Assembly: GCF_045679545.1 (NCBI RefSeq)
Contig: NZ_CP166195.1
Coordinates: 1,178,001-1,242,000 of the forward strand
DNA length: 64,000 nt
Source of the DNA: Enterovibrio sp045679545
Lineage (GTDB): Bacteria; Pseudomonadota; Gammaproteobacteria; Enterobacterales; Vibrionaceae
Reading direction: 5' to 3'
A program made the translations under genes and the position numbers. Position 1 is the first letter of the stretch, and each line of letters opens with the position of its first letter. The notes beneath the pieces are model-generated. The model did not search any database. It was not told the DNA's origin and saw only the letters and a list, made by a program, of their open reading frames with translations. Below, one piece after another: positions 17,034 to 26,309 of this stretch.

Positions 17034-19151
17034 TTACTCCTCTGCCATATAGTAAGTGTCGGTCGCAGCGTTCTCTACCGCGTTCCATGTGGTGTTGTTT
17101 GTGCCACCTGTTTCTGCATAGCCCGCAAACTGTGGGTAGGCAGTAACAAGGTCCACGTGTTCTTTGGGCCACTTCCACTCGCCGGGGATTAACAGTGCCC
17201 ACGGATGATTGGATGATGTTTTGAAGTAACGATTTTCTGTAGGGTTACCCGAATCAGACCACCATCCATACCAGTAGGTATCAAACTTTTCAGTGGGCGC
17301 TTGGTCTGTCACATGCACTTCTAAACCGCGTCCCGGGTTGTACCACAATCCATCGCGAACATAAGGACCAGGGGTGGCGAACATAAACGGGTCGTAGGGC
17401 ATATCCATTAATCCGTAGGTATTCACGCCTTCGTTTAAATAGATATCGAGCTCGAACTCAAACGCGATGTCTTGCTGGCAATGCTGCGCGGTGCGGTAAT
17501 ACATGCATCCATCAGGTACATGCAGTTTGACATCGTTAGCAATAATAAAGGTGGCCTCATCGGAATCACTTTCAAGCCCATTGGATTCTTGAATCACGGC
17601 ATTGTGAGAAAGCGAGGTGGTAAGATTGTCGATGTCGGTCCGGTTTAATCCCGGAATTCTGAAGGCAAACCCGTTGTGATAACCTGCCCCATACGCAGCC
17701 AGATAGCCTTGAATGAGAATACGTGTTGCTTGGTTGTTCTCATCCAATGTTTCTGTCATGCGAAAGCGGATCACCATGTCGTTCATGTCATAATCGCCTG
17801 CTTTCGGCCAATTATCTTCAAACGCCAATGTGGCGTAGCCTCTTTCGTTAGGGTAATGAATCAGTGTTGTGCCCGTTTTGATGATGGTGACAGGGTGATC
17901 TTCGACCTCTCCACTTGCTGCGCCGCCGAAATAGTCGAGACCCGCTTGTTCTGAAAAGCGAAAGCGACTGTATGTTGAGCCAATAGCCGCATCAACAGGT
18001 ACCGAAATGATCATGGTATTGGCACCCGCGCTCAATAGGTTGTCGCTAACGATTTTCTCGCCGCTGTCTTCGAAGTCGCCATCTTTGTTCCAGTCTATCC
18101 AAGCTGACAAATAGCCTGCCATTGACGCTTGCACTGAGATGATGGCGTTCTCCCCCGCCTCAACTGCGGTCACAAAACCCACACCGTCTTCGTCGCTCAA
18201 TCCGGCTTTGTTATCATCAAGTGGAGAAATCAAGCCGTCCCCCTCGCTGTCTGGTGCAACCATGCCTAGGTAGTGGCCTGTCCCTGTTTGGTGACGAGGG
18301 CCATTTGATGCGAGTAGGGTTTTGTAGCTGTCTGGCGCATCACCAAAGTCAATGGTGGAGTCTTCATCGATGACGGGGGCGTTGGCACAGCGCGCACCGT
18401 CATTTTGGCTTGAGTTAGGGCCATCTGCGAATTTATCCGCAGTGACAATGCCATTTGCAATATTGTCTGGATTGGACAGATCAATACGAAAAATGTCACC
18501 GTCGCTGTTGCGTGAGATGTAGTAGTAGCCATTGACGTCGAAATAGCCCGCTCCAAACGTGCCTGTGACGCCAATATCGCCGATATACGTTTCCATACCT
18601 GTGGTCGTATCAAACTGGAACAGTCTTCCGGTAGAGTTATCGACACCGTAAAGCTTTGAGTCGCCAGGATGGAATGCAAAATCAGTCAAACCGATCACGG
18701 CTCGGGCGCTAATTCGTTCAACTAGGAGAGTGGCATTAGGATCGGCATCCAAAGGCGCAAGGTCAATTTTGAAAAGGCCTTTGTTTTGGCGGTACAGATA
18801 ATAGGTATGCTCGAATACGTCGCCCACGAAAAACGTGTGGTCGGTGGGGAGGCCTGAAGTGTTTAGCGTTTGCGCCTGGAAATCTTTGCCTAAGCGAACC
18901 ACTCGCATCCTTGAAGTATCGTAACCATAAATGTATCTGTCCTCGAAATCGAAGCCAACACCATTGATATTGCCACTCACTCCCGTGTCGGCAGCATATA
19001 GCGTGGTCTGTCCGGTGACCAAATTGACGCCATAGACTTGAACAGGTTTGGACTGAAACAAAAAGGCTTTGCTTGGGCAGGTATCAAAAGGTTCTGCCAT
19101 TGCAAATGGCGAGGCGAGGGCAAGCCATGCGAATGTGGTGAGACGAGACAT
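17034..19151 (-). CDS. LruC domain-containing secreted protein
   Basis: A 705-aa protein with a signal peptide (LTTFAWLALASPFAMA, cut before EPF). The N-terminal ~250 residues resemble a beta-propeller-like DUF6923 region (FLFQSKPVQVYGVNLVTGQT). The middle has FGDAPDSYKTLLASNGPRH and GEVEDHPVTI, a pair common in surface adhesin-like proteins, with calcium-type acidic stretches (DWNKDGDFEDSGE). The C-terminal ~270 residues match the LruC domain (YATLAFEDNWPKAGDYDMND). It is likely exported to the surface or medium; the ligand is unknown. The lipoprotein gene follows after 5 nt. Confidence 0.85.
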   Translation of the reverse strand: MSRLTTFAWLALASPFAMAEPFDTCPSKAFLFQSKPVQVYGVNLVTGQTTLYAADTGVSGNINGVGFDFEDRYIYGYDTSRMRVVRLGKDFQAQTLNTSGLPTDHTFFVGDVFEHTYYLYRQNKGLFKIDLAPLDADPNATLLVERISARAVIGLTDFAFHPGDSKLYGVDNSTGRLFQFDTTTGMETYIGDIGVTGTFGAGYFDVNGYYYISRNSDGDIFRIDLSNPDNIANGIVTADKFADGPNSSQNDGARCANAPVIDEDSTIDFGDAPDSYKTLLASNGPRHQTGTGHYLGMVAPDSEGDGLISPLDDNKAGLSDEDGVGFVTAVEAGENAIISVQASMAGYLSAWIDWNKDGDFEDSGEKIVSDNLLSAGANTMIISVPVDAAIGSTYSRFRFSEQAGLDYFGGAASGEVEDHPVTIIKTGTTLIHYPNERGYATLAFEDNWPKAGDYDMNDMVIRFRMTETLDENNQATRILIQGYLAAYGAGYHNGFAFRIPGLNRTDIDNLTTSLSHNAVIQESNGLESDSDEATFIIANDVKLHVPDGCMYYRTAQHCQQDIAFEFELDIYLNEGVNTYGLMDMPYDPFMFATPGPYVRDGLWYNPGRGLEVHVTDQAPTEKFDTYWYGWWSDSGNPTENRYFKTSSNHPWALLIPGEWKWPKEHVDLVTAYPQFAGYAETGGTNNTTWNAVENAATDTYYMAEE

Positions 19152-19349
19152 GTTTCTCTCCTGTAATCGAATTTCTATTCATGACATTACAAGGAGTGTG
19201 CCAGTTTTATCTCATTGATTTTATGGGTGAATAAATTTATGCCGGTAGGGCGGTATTGAGAGATTTGTCAGATTGACAGTCAATTGAACAAAGCGCCATG
19301 GCTTTTCTCAAAATGAGAAATTGACGTGGGAGGGGGGATCGTCGGTGAG

Positions 19350-19372
19350 AAAAAGACCTCATTGCTGAGGCC
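19350..19372 (-). terminator. Intrinsic terminator of the TolC/HlyD/permease operon
   Basis: On the minus strand GGCCTCA-GCAA-TGAGGTC is followed by TTTTTC. It lies 9 bp after the last permease gene's stop. Confidence 0.8.
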
Positions 19373-19381
19373 TTATCTGTG

Positions 19382-20491
19382 TTAATGCGTTTTGCGGGTG
19401 GATGGCGTTAACAGCAATGCCGTGCCCAACAATCCGATGGCCAGCAACCAAAGCTGAACCAGATGCCCAGATTGACTGTGTATCGTCGCGCCCATTTGGT
19501 TGAGCTGAATGGTTGCCTGAATGGCCGGCGTTGACGGTGACAGTTGTGCCAACATGCTGAGCCATTCCGGCAAGGCGCTTGAAGGCCAAACGAAACCCGA
19601 GGTGAATAGCAAAGGCATGGAACTGAGCAAGACAATCAGCGTAATAATTTCAGGTCGATTGATGACTTTCCCTAACAATGCGCCGAAGCCAATGGTTGCC
19701 AACAAGAATGGCAGCATCACCATGGCCAGTTGCATAGGTTGGGCGAGACGGTTGACGCCATTGATGTCCAGACTCGCGCCGAGATAGTACATGGCCATGA
19801 CTGTGTATATCACTACCAGTATGGTGGTGCGAGCCACAACGTTTCTTCGACTGGTTTCTTTATCGCCGCAGCCTAATAAACCCGCAGCAATCAGAAGTGT
19901 CTGCTGCAAGATCAAAATAAACACGCCGGGTACGACGTAGTTGCCGTAACCCATTGTTGGGTTGAAAACAGGCACCAGATTGAGTGAAAACGGAGAGTTT
20001 TGCTTGGCCGCTAGCGACAGTGGCACATCGTTCATCATCGCTTTGGTGATTTTAACCTTTGCGCCCAACGTGCTGCCTGCGGCTATTACGCCTTCCGCAA
20101 TCGTGCCGTAAGTGAGGAAGAACGACGCATCGCCACCGACTGCGACTACCGGGCTTTTTCCAAGCAATAAATCACGATAGAAGTATTCAGGTACGCTGAT
20201 CACACCTTCAATGTCGGCATTGGCGATGTGGGTTCCCGCCTGATTTTCGCTGCTGAGTTGTGACACCACTTTTAGTTGTGGTGTGGCATCGAGCATGCGG
20301 ATAAAGGTGCGGCTCTGTTGGCTTTCGTCATGATCGACCACCGCCACGCGTAGTTCTCTTGGCAATTGATTGGCATAGGGAAGCGGATACAACAGCGAGT
20401 AAATCACAATGCCGCCAAACACCGTGAAGACCACGGCCGGATTAGAGAACAGCTTTTTCAGTTCAACAACAAACGATGTGCGCCAATTCAT
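19382..20491 (-). CDS. ABC-2 type transporter permease
   Basis: A 369-aa membrane protein: one N-terminal helix (VVFTVFGGIVIYSLLYPLPY), a ~150-residue periplasmic domain, then five helices near the C-terminus, the layout of the ABC-2 permease (YhhJ/YbhR) group. The start overlaps the upstream permease stop by 4 nt (ATGA). It would pair with the other permease in an inner-membrane exporter connected to HlyD and TolC. No ATPase gene is present in this operon. Confidence 0.85.
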   Translation of the reverse strand: MNWRTSFVVELKKLFSNPAVVFTVFGGIVIYSLLYPLPYANQLPRELRVAVVDHDESQQSRTFIRMLDATPQLKVVSQLSSENQAGTHIANADIEGVISVPEYFYRDLLLGKSPVVAVGGDASFFLTYGTIAEGVIAAGSTLGAKVKITKAMMNDVPLSLAAKQNSPFSLNLVPVFNPTMGYGNYVVPGVFILILQQTLLIAAGLLGCGDKETSRRNVVARTTILVVIYTVMAMYYLGASLDINGVNRLAQPMQLAMVMLPFLLATIGFGALLGKVINRPEIITLIVLLSSMPLLFTSGFVWPSSALPEWLSMLAQLSPSTPAIQATIQLNQMGATIHSQSGHLVQLWLLAIGLLGTALLLTPSTRKTH

Positions 20492-21666
20492 GATGCGATC
20501 TCCTGTTGTGCGTTGCTATTCGTGTTGGCGTCTACGGTGCGTTTGAGTTTCAGCACGACGAGCGGCCATAAAATGGCAAATGCCCCAAGCGCCAGAAGCG
20601 ATGGCATGGCTTGTTGTAAGGTCGCGCCGTAATTGAACTGTCCGATCTGTGCCGTGATGTAGTGGCTCACTGGCAATAAAGCGCGCCAGCATTGGGCAAG
20701 AAAGGGCATGTCGCTGGCAGGGAAACTTACCCCCATAAACGCGAACGCAGGGGCGGTGAAACCTGCGACTAAGCTCATGGCTCGCGTCGCATTGCGTGTA
20801 CCAACGTAAAGCAGCATGCCAACAGCAAGCCCCGCCAGAACCATTAACCCTTGTGCCGCAAACACTATCTGCCAACTGCCGTTCATTGGCCAGCCCAGCA
20901 AGAAGTGCATCGCGGTGGCGAATCCTATCCCCAATAACCAAAGTGGGATTAATAAGCCAACCACTTTTGCCGCTAACGGTTTCGCAATAGAAGACGAAAA
21001 TGCGGTTTCAAGCGTGCGTTTTTTGTCCGTTAACGCCATTGATAGCATTCCACAGGCCACAATGGTGATTTGCCAAAGAGCAGGGATAATCGCTGAAACT
21101 AGAAACTGTGCGTAGTTTGTGCCGTTGTTGAACAAGGGCACGAGCTGGAAGCGAATTGGGACCGATTGCGCAGCGGCTTGCGCGGCGACAGTTGTGCCGT
21201 GCAGCATTTTGCCTTTGGCTTCGACCATGGCAGCAAACGTGCCTTGGCTTTGGCCGATGGCGGCGCTGACTAACTTACCAATCAAAATATATTGGCTGTT
21301 ATAGAACGCGGTTACATCTGGGCTTTCACCTCGTAATGTGTCTTTTTCAAAGCCTTGCGGAATGATAACCGTGGCAAATGTTCCGGCACTGTTCAGCGCA
21401 TCGGAGGCTTGTTCCACATCGCTGAAAGCTTGGGTTTCAAGGGTTGGGCTGGCGTTGTAATAGCGAACTAGCCCGCGAGACAGGCTGCTGTTATCCAAAT
21501 CCACCACGCCGACAGGTAAATCTCGGCCTGTGCCGGATGAGAATATCGCCCACACCAGCACAAATAACGCCAAGGGCAAACCGCACAAGAGTAGGGTTAA
21601 CCAGCGGTCTGACAACGTAGAGCGCCATTCTTGCCAGAGTAGGGGAAAAAACGAGGCACTGTTCAT
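20488..21666 (-). CDS. ABC-2 type transporter permease
   Basis: A 392-aa membrane protein of the same architecture as its neighbour: N-terminal helix (WLTLLLCGLPLALFVLVWAI), a large periplasmic domain with VGVVDLDNSSLSRGLVRYY, and five C-terminal helices. It starts 5 nt after the HlyD gene. The two permeases are paralogues and probably form a heterodimer. Which ATPase drives them cannot be seen here. Confidence 0.85.
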   Translation of the reverse strand: MNSASFFPLLWQEWRSTLSDRWLTLLLCGLPLALFVLVWAIFSSGTGRDLPVGVVDLDNSSLSRGLVRYYNASPTLETQAFSDVEQASDALNSAGTFATVIIPQGFEKDTLRGESPDVTAFYNSQYILIGKLVSAAIGQSQGTFAAMVEAKGKMLHGTTVAAQAAAQSVPIRFQLVPLFNNGTNYAQFLVSAIIPALWQITIVACGMLSMALTDKKRTLETAFSSSIAKPLAAKVVGLLIPLWLLGIGFATAMHFLLGWPMNGSWQIVFAAQGLMVLAGLAVGMLLYVGTRNATRAMSLVAGFTAPAFAFMGVSFPASDMPFLAQCWRALLPVSHYITAQIGQFNYGATLQQAMPSLLALGAFAILWPLVVLKLKRTVDANTNSNAQQEIAS

Positions 21667-21671
21667 GATGA

Positions 21672-22664
21672 TCAGCCTTGCGCGTCGTTTTCAGTCACCA
21701 ACACACTCATGCCTGCACGAAGGCCATCAATGGCTTCAACAGGGCGGGCTTCCACTTCAAAGGTGCGCATGTCATAACCTTGCTGACTATTGGTCGCTCG
21801 CCATGTGGCGAAATCGCCCATCGGTGCAACGTGTGTCACTTCGAACGCATAGGCTTGGTCGCTCAGTGAAGGGATCGAAGCGTTAAATACCGCCCCCTTT
21901 TTGAATTGGTTCAGCTTGTCTTCACGGATATTAAATACCGCCCAAGCATCTTGCATATCAATGATGGTAACGACAGGAAAACCTTGTGGCGAGAGCTCAC
22001 CCGGTTGCAGCAGAATTTGGCTCACTTCACCTTTGTACCAGCTGTGGATCTTGGTGTCTTTGGCATAGGCTTCCACTTCTGCAACGGCACCTTCCGCCAT
22101 GCGGACTTGTTCTTGCGCAGCACGTTTGGTTTCAGAACGTGCACCTTCTTTTGCCATGTCGTACATCTGACGCGCCGCATTTTCGGTGTATTTGGCGGCT
22201 TGCCATTGGGTAAAGGCTTCATCGCGTTTTTGTTCAGCGGCCACGCCTTCACGATATAGCGCATCGACGCGTTGAAACGTTTTCTCTGCCAGTTGGGCTC
22301 CAGCGCGTGCTTTTTGCCACTGATCACGCGCTGCATTGATTTCTTGCGCACGCGCGCCGCTTTCCGCTTGCTCAGCCATCGCGCCTGCGGCGGCTTTTCC
22401 GGCTTTCGCTTGTTCAAGCTTCGCGGCGATTTCTGGGCTGTAAAGGGTGAAAATTAAATCCCCTTTGTTCACAAGTTCACCTTTGCGCACCAGCACTTCG
22501 TCTATGCGCCCCGCTACTTTGGATGACACAGTGTATTGCTGCGCTTCAATTTGGCCTTGAAAGCGCTCGGGTTGTGGCTGGTATGCTTGATAAAAACTGT
22601 ATCCCACCCATCCAATCAAAGCAGCGGCTGGAACAGCCATAAATGCGGATTTCAATTTACTCAT
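21672..22664 (-). CDS. HlyD family periplasmic adaptor (membrane fusion protein)
   Basis: A 330-aa protein with one N-terminal membrane anchor (FMAVPAAALIGWVGYSFYQA), a lipoyl-type half motif (YTVSSKVAGRIDEVLVRKGE), a long Ala/Glu/Lys-rich coiled coil at about residues 75-200, and a beta-barrel segment (GFPVVTIIDMQDAWAVFNI). It bridges the inner-membrane permeases and the TolC-like channel. GGGATAATCCATC precedes the ATG; the gene follows the TolC-family gene after 6 nt. Confidence 0.9.
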   Translation of the reverse strand: MSKLKSAFMAVPAAALIGWVGYSFYQAYQPQPERFQGQIEAQQYTVSSKVAGRIDEVLVRKGELVNKGDLIFTLYSPEIAAKLEQAKAGKAAAGAMAEQAESGARAQEINAARDQWQKARAGAQLAEKTFQRVDALYREGVAAEQKRDEAFTQWQAAKYTENAARQMYDMAKEGARSETKRAAQEQVRMAEGAVAEVEAYAKDTKIHSWYKGEVSQILLQPGELSPQGFPVVTIIDMQDAWAVFNIREDKLNQFKKGAVFNASIPSLSDQAYAFEVTHVAPMGDFATWRATNSQQGYDMRTFEVEARPVEAIDGLRAGMSVLVTENDAQG

Positions 22665-22670
22665 GATGGA

Positions 22671-24143
22671 TTATCCCTGTTGTGATGGTAGAGAGTGGGT
22701 AAGGGCGGCAGCTTGAAAATCGGGGAAGCGGTTCATTTCTCCGCTAATCGCCAATAAACGAGAGAGCGACAAGACGTATTGGTAAGACGCTGCAAGTTGT
22801 TGTGTTTTGATGCTGGCGAGATAGAGTTCTGCATCAACCACATCAAGCGAGGTTGAAAGCCCCTGCGCAAAGGCTTTCTCGCGCAGGCGAAGGTTTTCAT
22901 CCGCGAGCGAGATGCTGGACGCTAAACCTTGGTATTCTTCCAATGCTTGGTCGGCTTCACGCCATGTTTTTTCAACCAATAGCGACAGGTTTTGTTCAGC
23001 CTGTGCGCGTAAATAATTGACTTGAAGGGCTGTGCTGTGTGCAGCTTTAAGTTTGTCTGAACGACCGCCGTTATCAATCAGTGGAATGCTCACACCTACG
23101 CCAACCGCCCAATCTGGTGCCAGTTCAGCGGTCAGCGAGTCGCCTTCATACAGGTTGTAATTGCCGTATAAATAAACTTGAGGGTAGTATTTACCCTTTT
23201 CGAGGTCTACAAGGCCATCAGCCTGACTGCGTTTGGCATCCAAGACTTTCAAGCCAGGATAACCTGCGAGTGTTTTTTGCAAAAACGGTGACATAGCCGG
23301 TGCTTGGGTTTGCGTAAACAAGGCACTGGAAGGAGAAACATCGCCTGTGCTTTTCACCAAGGTTCTTAATGCTGCTTGGGCAATTTCCAAATCACGTTCT
23401 GCTTTTTTGCGCTCGGTTTTGGCTTTGTCGTACGCCACTTCGGCTTGTAGGCGTTCAACGCGAGCGATTTGGCCTTGCGCTTCGAGTTTCTTGGCATGAT
23501 CGAAATGCTTCGCCAGCCCTTGTTCGACCTCAGCGCGAGTCTGCAACACTTGTTCGGCCAACACGGTTGCGAAATACACCTTGGCCAAATCTTCAAACTT
23601 GGCCTGTTGCTCCATTTGCATCAAATACGTCGCTTCGTCGCGTTGCGCATTGGCAATGTCTTCCGCCGCGAGAATGCGCCCGCCCGTGAATATCGGCCAA
23701 ATAGCGCGAATCGAGCTGGTGTAAATGTCGCGATCGGCGAGGGTCGTTGTCATCAGGTTATCAAGATTGCTGACCAAGCCACCAATGCCTGGCACTGAGG
23801 CAGCTATTTGACCCAGCGCGTCTGCGCCATTCATGTGGTTGGCGAGTTGGGATGGTTTGAGTTCTACGTTTTGATCAAGACGCGTGTAGTTGCCACTTAG
23901 CGACACACTCGGCAGATGGTGAGCGGAGGCTGCGTTGCGCATGTGTTCAGCACGTTGCACGTTTGCGCGTTGTGCGGCAATACCATCGTTGCGTTCTTGA
24001 ACCGCTTGCCACGCCTGCTCGAAAGACAGGGTTTCCGCATAAGACCTTGTTTCCGCATAAGAAAATGTGGAACACAGCATGAGGGTAACGCCGAGTGTTA
24101 GGAGGCATAAAAGTGGCGTAAACGACGTTTTTCTGATCAACAT
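22671..24143 (-). CDS. TolC family outer membrane efflux protein
   Basis: A 490-aa outer-membrane factor with a signal peptide (LLCLLTLGVTLMLCSTFSYA) and two repeats of the TolC coiled-coil plan, for example LSFEQAWQAVQERNDGIAAQ and GLSTSLDVVDAELYLASIKT. It is the first gene of a four-gene export operon. A short in-frame duplication (SYAETR/SYAETL) sits exactly at the signal-peptide junction. The substrate is unknown. Confidence 0.9.
   Translation of the reverse strand: MLIRKTSFTPLLCLLTLGVTLMLCSTFSYAETRSYAETLSFEQAWQAVQERNDGIAAQRANVQRAEHMRNAASAHHLPSVSLSGNYTRLDQNVELKPSQLANHMNGADALGQIAASVPGIGGLVSNLDNLMTTTLADRDIYTSSIRAIWPIFTGGRILAAEDIANAQRDEATYLMQMEQQAKFEDLAKVYFATVLAEQVLQTRAEVEQGLAKHFDHAKKLEAQGQIARVERLQAEVAYDKAKTERKKAERDLEIAQAALRTLVKSTGDVSPSSALFTQTQAPAMSPFLQKTLAGYPGLKVLDAKRSQADGLVDLEKGKYYPQVYLYGNYNLYEGDSLTAELAPDWAVGVGVSIPLIDNGGRSDKLKAAHSTALQVNYLRAQAEQNLSLLVEKTWREADQALEEYQGLASSISLADENLRLREKAFAQGLSTSLDVVDAELYLASIKTQQLAASYQYVLSLSRLLAISGEMNRFPDFQAAALTHSLPSQQG
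24031..24062. repeat. 18-bp tandem duplication at the TolC-family signal-peptide junction
   Basis: GTTTCCGCATAAGA occurs at 24031-24044 and again at 24049-24062, an 18-bp period. In the encoded protein it doubles a six-residue block (SYAETx) around the signal peptidase site without shifting the frame. Confidence 0.8.
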
Positions 24144-24300
24144 AAAACTTACCGTTTGGGAAAGAGAAATACAGTTTAGAGTTTATGCTCTAATTTTTCC
24201 AGCGGTAAGTGAAAATGCAGCAAAGTTAGAATGCGAATGAGTGCATGGAGGGCTTCATGCATAAGGGTTAGCGAGTTAGTCGGCATTGATGCCGCAGCCT

Positions 24301-25005
24301 TCAAAAATGCCTTGATGAGGTTGCGAGTGAGGCGACTTCATCGTCGGTCAAAAAGCGCCAGTGACCGACTTCAACATCTAACGCAACATTGCCAATTCGC
24401 TCTCTGTGCAAGGAAATAACGCGATTCCCAACCGCAGAGAACATCCGCTTAACTTGATGGAATTTGCCTTCAGTGATGGTGAGATAAACATCTTGAGGCC
24501 CAATAATTTCAAGCTTTGCTGGCAGGGTTAATTGGTTTTCTCCTTGCAGCTGAATGCCTTGTTCAAATTGGCGAGCTACGCCGTCGCGAAGAGGGCGAGA
24601 AAGTCCAACGCGATACACTTTTTCGCAATGTTTGGTGGGGGTGGTGATGTTAAATGACCAGTGGCCATCATCTGTGATCAATACCAAGCCCGTGGTGTCC
24701 GCATCTAGGCGTCCGGCAATATGTAATTCTTCAGTGTTATCGAGTTCGATTAAGTTAAACAGCGATGGATATACTTCATCAACATTGGAGCAAATCGTTC
24801 CCGCAGGTTTGTTCATCAAGATATATCGAAATGGGCGCGGCCTGAGTGTTTCCCCCGACAGGGTGACGGTATTGTTTTCGTGCACCTGCGCTTTCTCGTT
24901 TGTCACTACCTCACCGTTGACACTCACCGCACCCTTGTGGATAGCGTCGGTCGCACCTTCTCGGCTTAACGCGGTACTTTTACAAACAAATTTATCTAGG
25001 CGCAT
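24301..25005 (-). CDS. rsuA: 16S rRNA pseudouridine synthase (RsuA family)
   Basis: A protein of about 234 aa with an N-terminal S4 domain (RLDKFVCKSTALSREGATDA) and a RsuA-type catalytic domain, including the aspartate motif AGRLDADTTGLVLITDDG and the segment KVYRVGLSRPL. Its length and motifs fit RsuA, which modifies U516 of 16S rRNA; RluB/RluE/RluF types are the alternatives. Two adjacent ATGs (25008 and 25005) exist; the second gives the usual MRLDKF start. Confidence 0.82.
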   Translation of the reverse strand: MRLDKFVCKSTALSREGATDAIHKGAVSVNGEVVTNEKAQVHENNTVTLSGETLRPRPFRYILMNKPAGTICSNVDEVYPSLFNLIELDNTEELHIAGRLDADTTGLVLITDDGHWSFNITTPTKHCEKVYRVGLSRPLRDGVARQFEQGIQLQGENQLTLPAKLEIIGPQDVYLTITEGKFHQVKRMFSAVGNRVISLHRERIGNVALDVEVGHWRFLTDDEVASLATSSRHF

Positions 25006-25053
25006 CAAACCACTCCGGATGGCGTAATCTCTAACCAGTCAGACAAACGAAAC

Positions 25054-25087
25054 AAGCTCAGGTTTGAGCATCTCAAAACCTGAGCTT
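25054..25087 (-). terminator. Hairpin after ribB
   Basis: A perfect 12-bp stem, AAGCTCAGGTTT / AAACCTGAGCTT, with a 10-nt loop, 40 bp downstream of ribB. On the minus strand it is followed by GTTTCGTTTG, which is only moderately T-rich. Confidence 0.65.
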
Positions 25088-25128
25088 GAAAGCTGACGAC
25101 GCATTTAACCATGAAAAATGGCGGTCAA

Positions 25129-25791
25129 TTAGGCAATTTTTTCCGCATTTGCGAGACGGTATTGCACCATGTCTTCAATGGTTAACACGGGCATATCATG
25201 CTTTAGGCCGAACGCTATGATCTCTGGTGTTTTCGCCATGGTGCCATCTTCGTTTTGTACTTCACACAGAACGCCTGCTGGCGATAAGCCCGCCATTTGC
25301 ATCAGATCAATCGTGCCTTCGGTGTGACCACGGCGAGTCAATACGCCGCCATTACGGGCGCGAAGCGGAAACACGTGACCAGGACGTGCAAGATCAGAAG
25401 GTTGTGCATCAGGGTTGGAAGCGGTTTTGATTGTGGTCACGCGATCTGCCGCAGACACACCGGTAGTCACACCGATTTTGGCTTCAATGGAAACAGTAAA
25501 TGCGGTTTGGTTTGCGCTGTTGTTGTCTTCCACCATGGGTTTAAGTTCGAGCTTGTCAGCTTGCGCTTCTGGCAGGCAAAGACAAACAATACCGCTGCAT
25601 TCGCGGATCATGAGCGCCATTTGTTGGTTTGTTAGGTGGTCGACTGAATAAATAATGTCACCTTCGTTTTCACGATCTTCGTCATCGAGAAGCAATACGC
25701 CTTTACCTTGACGAAGCGCCTCAAGGGCTGCATCAACGCGTTCAAACGGGGTGCCAAATTGAGCAAGTAGCGAGGTGTGAGTCTGATTCAT
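25129..25791 (-). CDS. ribB: 3,4-dihydroxy-2-butanone-4-phosphate synthase
   Basis: A 220-aa enzyme that converts ribulose 5-phosphate to formate and the four-carbon precursor of the riboflavin ring. Signature segments are VLLLDDEDRENEGDII, PDAQPSDLARPGHVFPL and RRGHTEGTIDLMQMAG; there is no fused GTP cyclohydrolase II (RibA) domain, as in E. coli RibB. AGGAG lies before the ATG at 25791; the frame is open 28 codons further up, but that segment is leader RNA. An FMN riboswitch about 120 bp upstream points to repression by FMN. Confidence 0.95.
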   Translation of the reverse strand: MNQTHTSLLAQFGTPFERVDAALEALRQGKGVLLLDDEDRENEGDIIYSVDHLTNQQMALMIRECSGIVCLCLPEAQADKLELKPMVEDNNSANQTAFTVSIEAKIGVTTGVSAADRVTTIKTASNPDAQPSDLARPGHVFPLRARNGGVLTRRGHTEGTIDLMQMAGLSPAGVLCEVQNEDGTMAKTPEIIAFGLKHDMPVLTIEDMVQYRLANAEKIA

Positions 25792-25914
25792 GGTAACTCC
25801 TAGGTTAAATACCAGAATCAGGGCATAGATGAGCAGTGGTCGCCAGTAGCCGCCACATACAATCCACCTAAACATGCGCGCGTGTAAGCCGCCGTGTTAC
25901 GGGTGCATTTTTAT

Positions 25915-26085
25915 CATCCTCTTTCATCCGGACTGTAACCGTCGGCCTTGGCATCGCACCAAGTCTGCTGACCCCGAACTCAGTTCGGGCGCTCGCGGGC
26001 TCACCTTTGCTTCGCATTGCTTTGCTACGCTCCGCTTTGCATCGGTATACCGCCGGTGGGGAATTTCGCCCCGCCCTGAGAATAA
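25915..26085 (-). ncRNA. FMN riboswitch (RFN element) upstream of ribB
   Basis: Read on the minus strand, the conserved RFN blocks are all present in order: CTCAGGGCGGGGCGAAATTC, CCCACCGGCGGTATAC, GGTCAGCAGACTTGGTGCGA, GCCAAGGCCGACGGTTACAG, and TCCGGATGAAAGAGGATG. A longer variable stem lies between the second and third blocks. The element ends about 120 bp before the ribB start and should lower ribB expression when FMN is plentiful. Confidence 0.95.
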
Positions 26086-26309
26086 TTGTTGATTGTGATG
26101 CTCCAATGATGGAGCCATTGAATACTACTGCGTTTTCAATCAAAAAGGGAAGAGCAGCGCGATTGATTGGGTAATTTGTCGGCAATCGTGAAGGTTTTTC
26201 TATCGCTAGGTCATGGTTCCTAACCTTTTTGAATCTAAACGTGGTGATCCAAATAGCTTAGACATAAGTATCAATAGGTTAGCATTCATAGTGAGCATCT
26301 GTTGATACC

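Noticed and set aside
17029..17202. 58-codon upstream extension of the lipoprotein gene
   Set aside because: It overlaps the LruC gene out of frame; the lipobox begins right after the ATG at 17028, which has its own ribosome site.
25792..25875. 28-codon upstream extension of ribB
   Set aside because: It lies in the leader between riboswitch and gene; the internal ATG has AGGAG and gives the normal RibB N-terminus.
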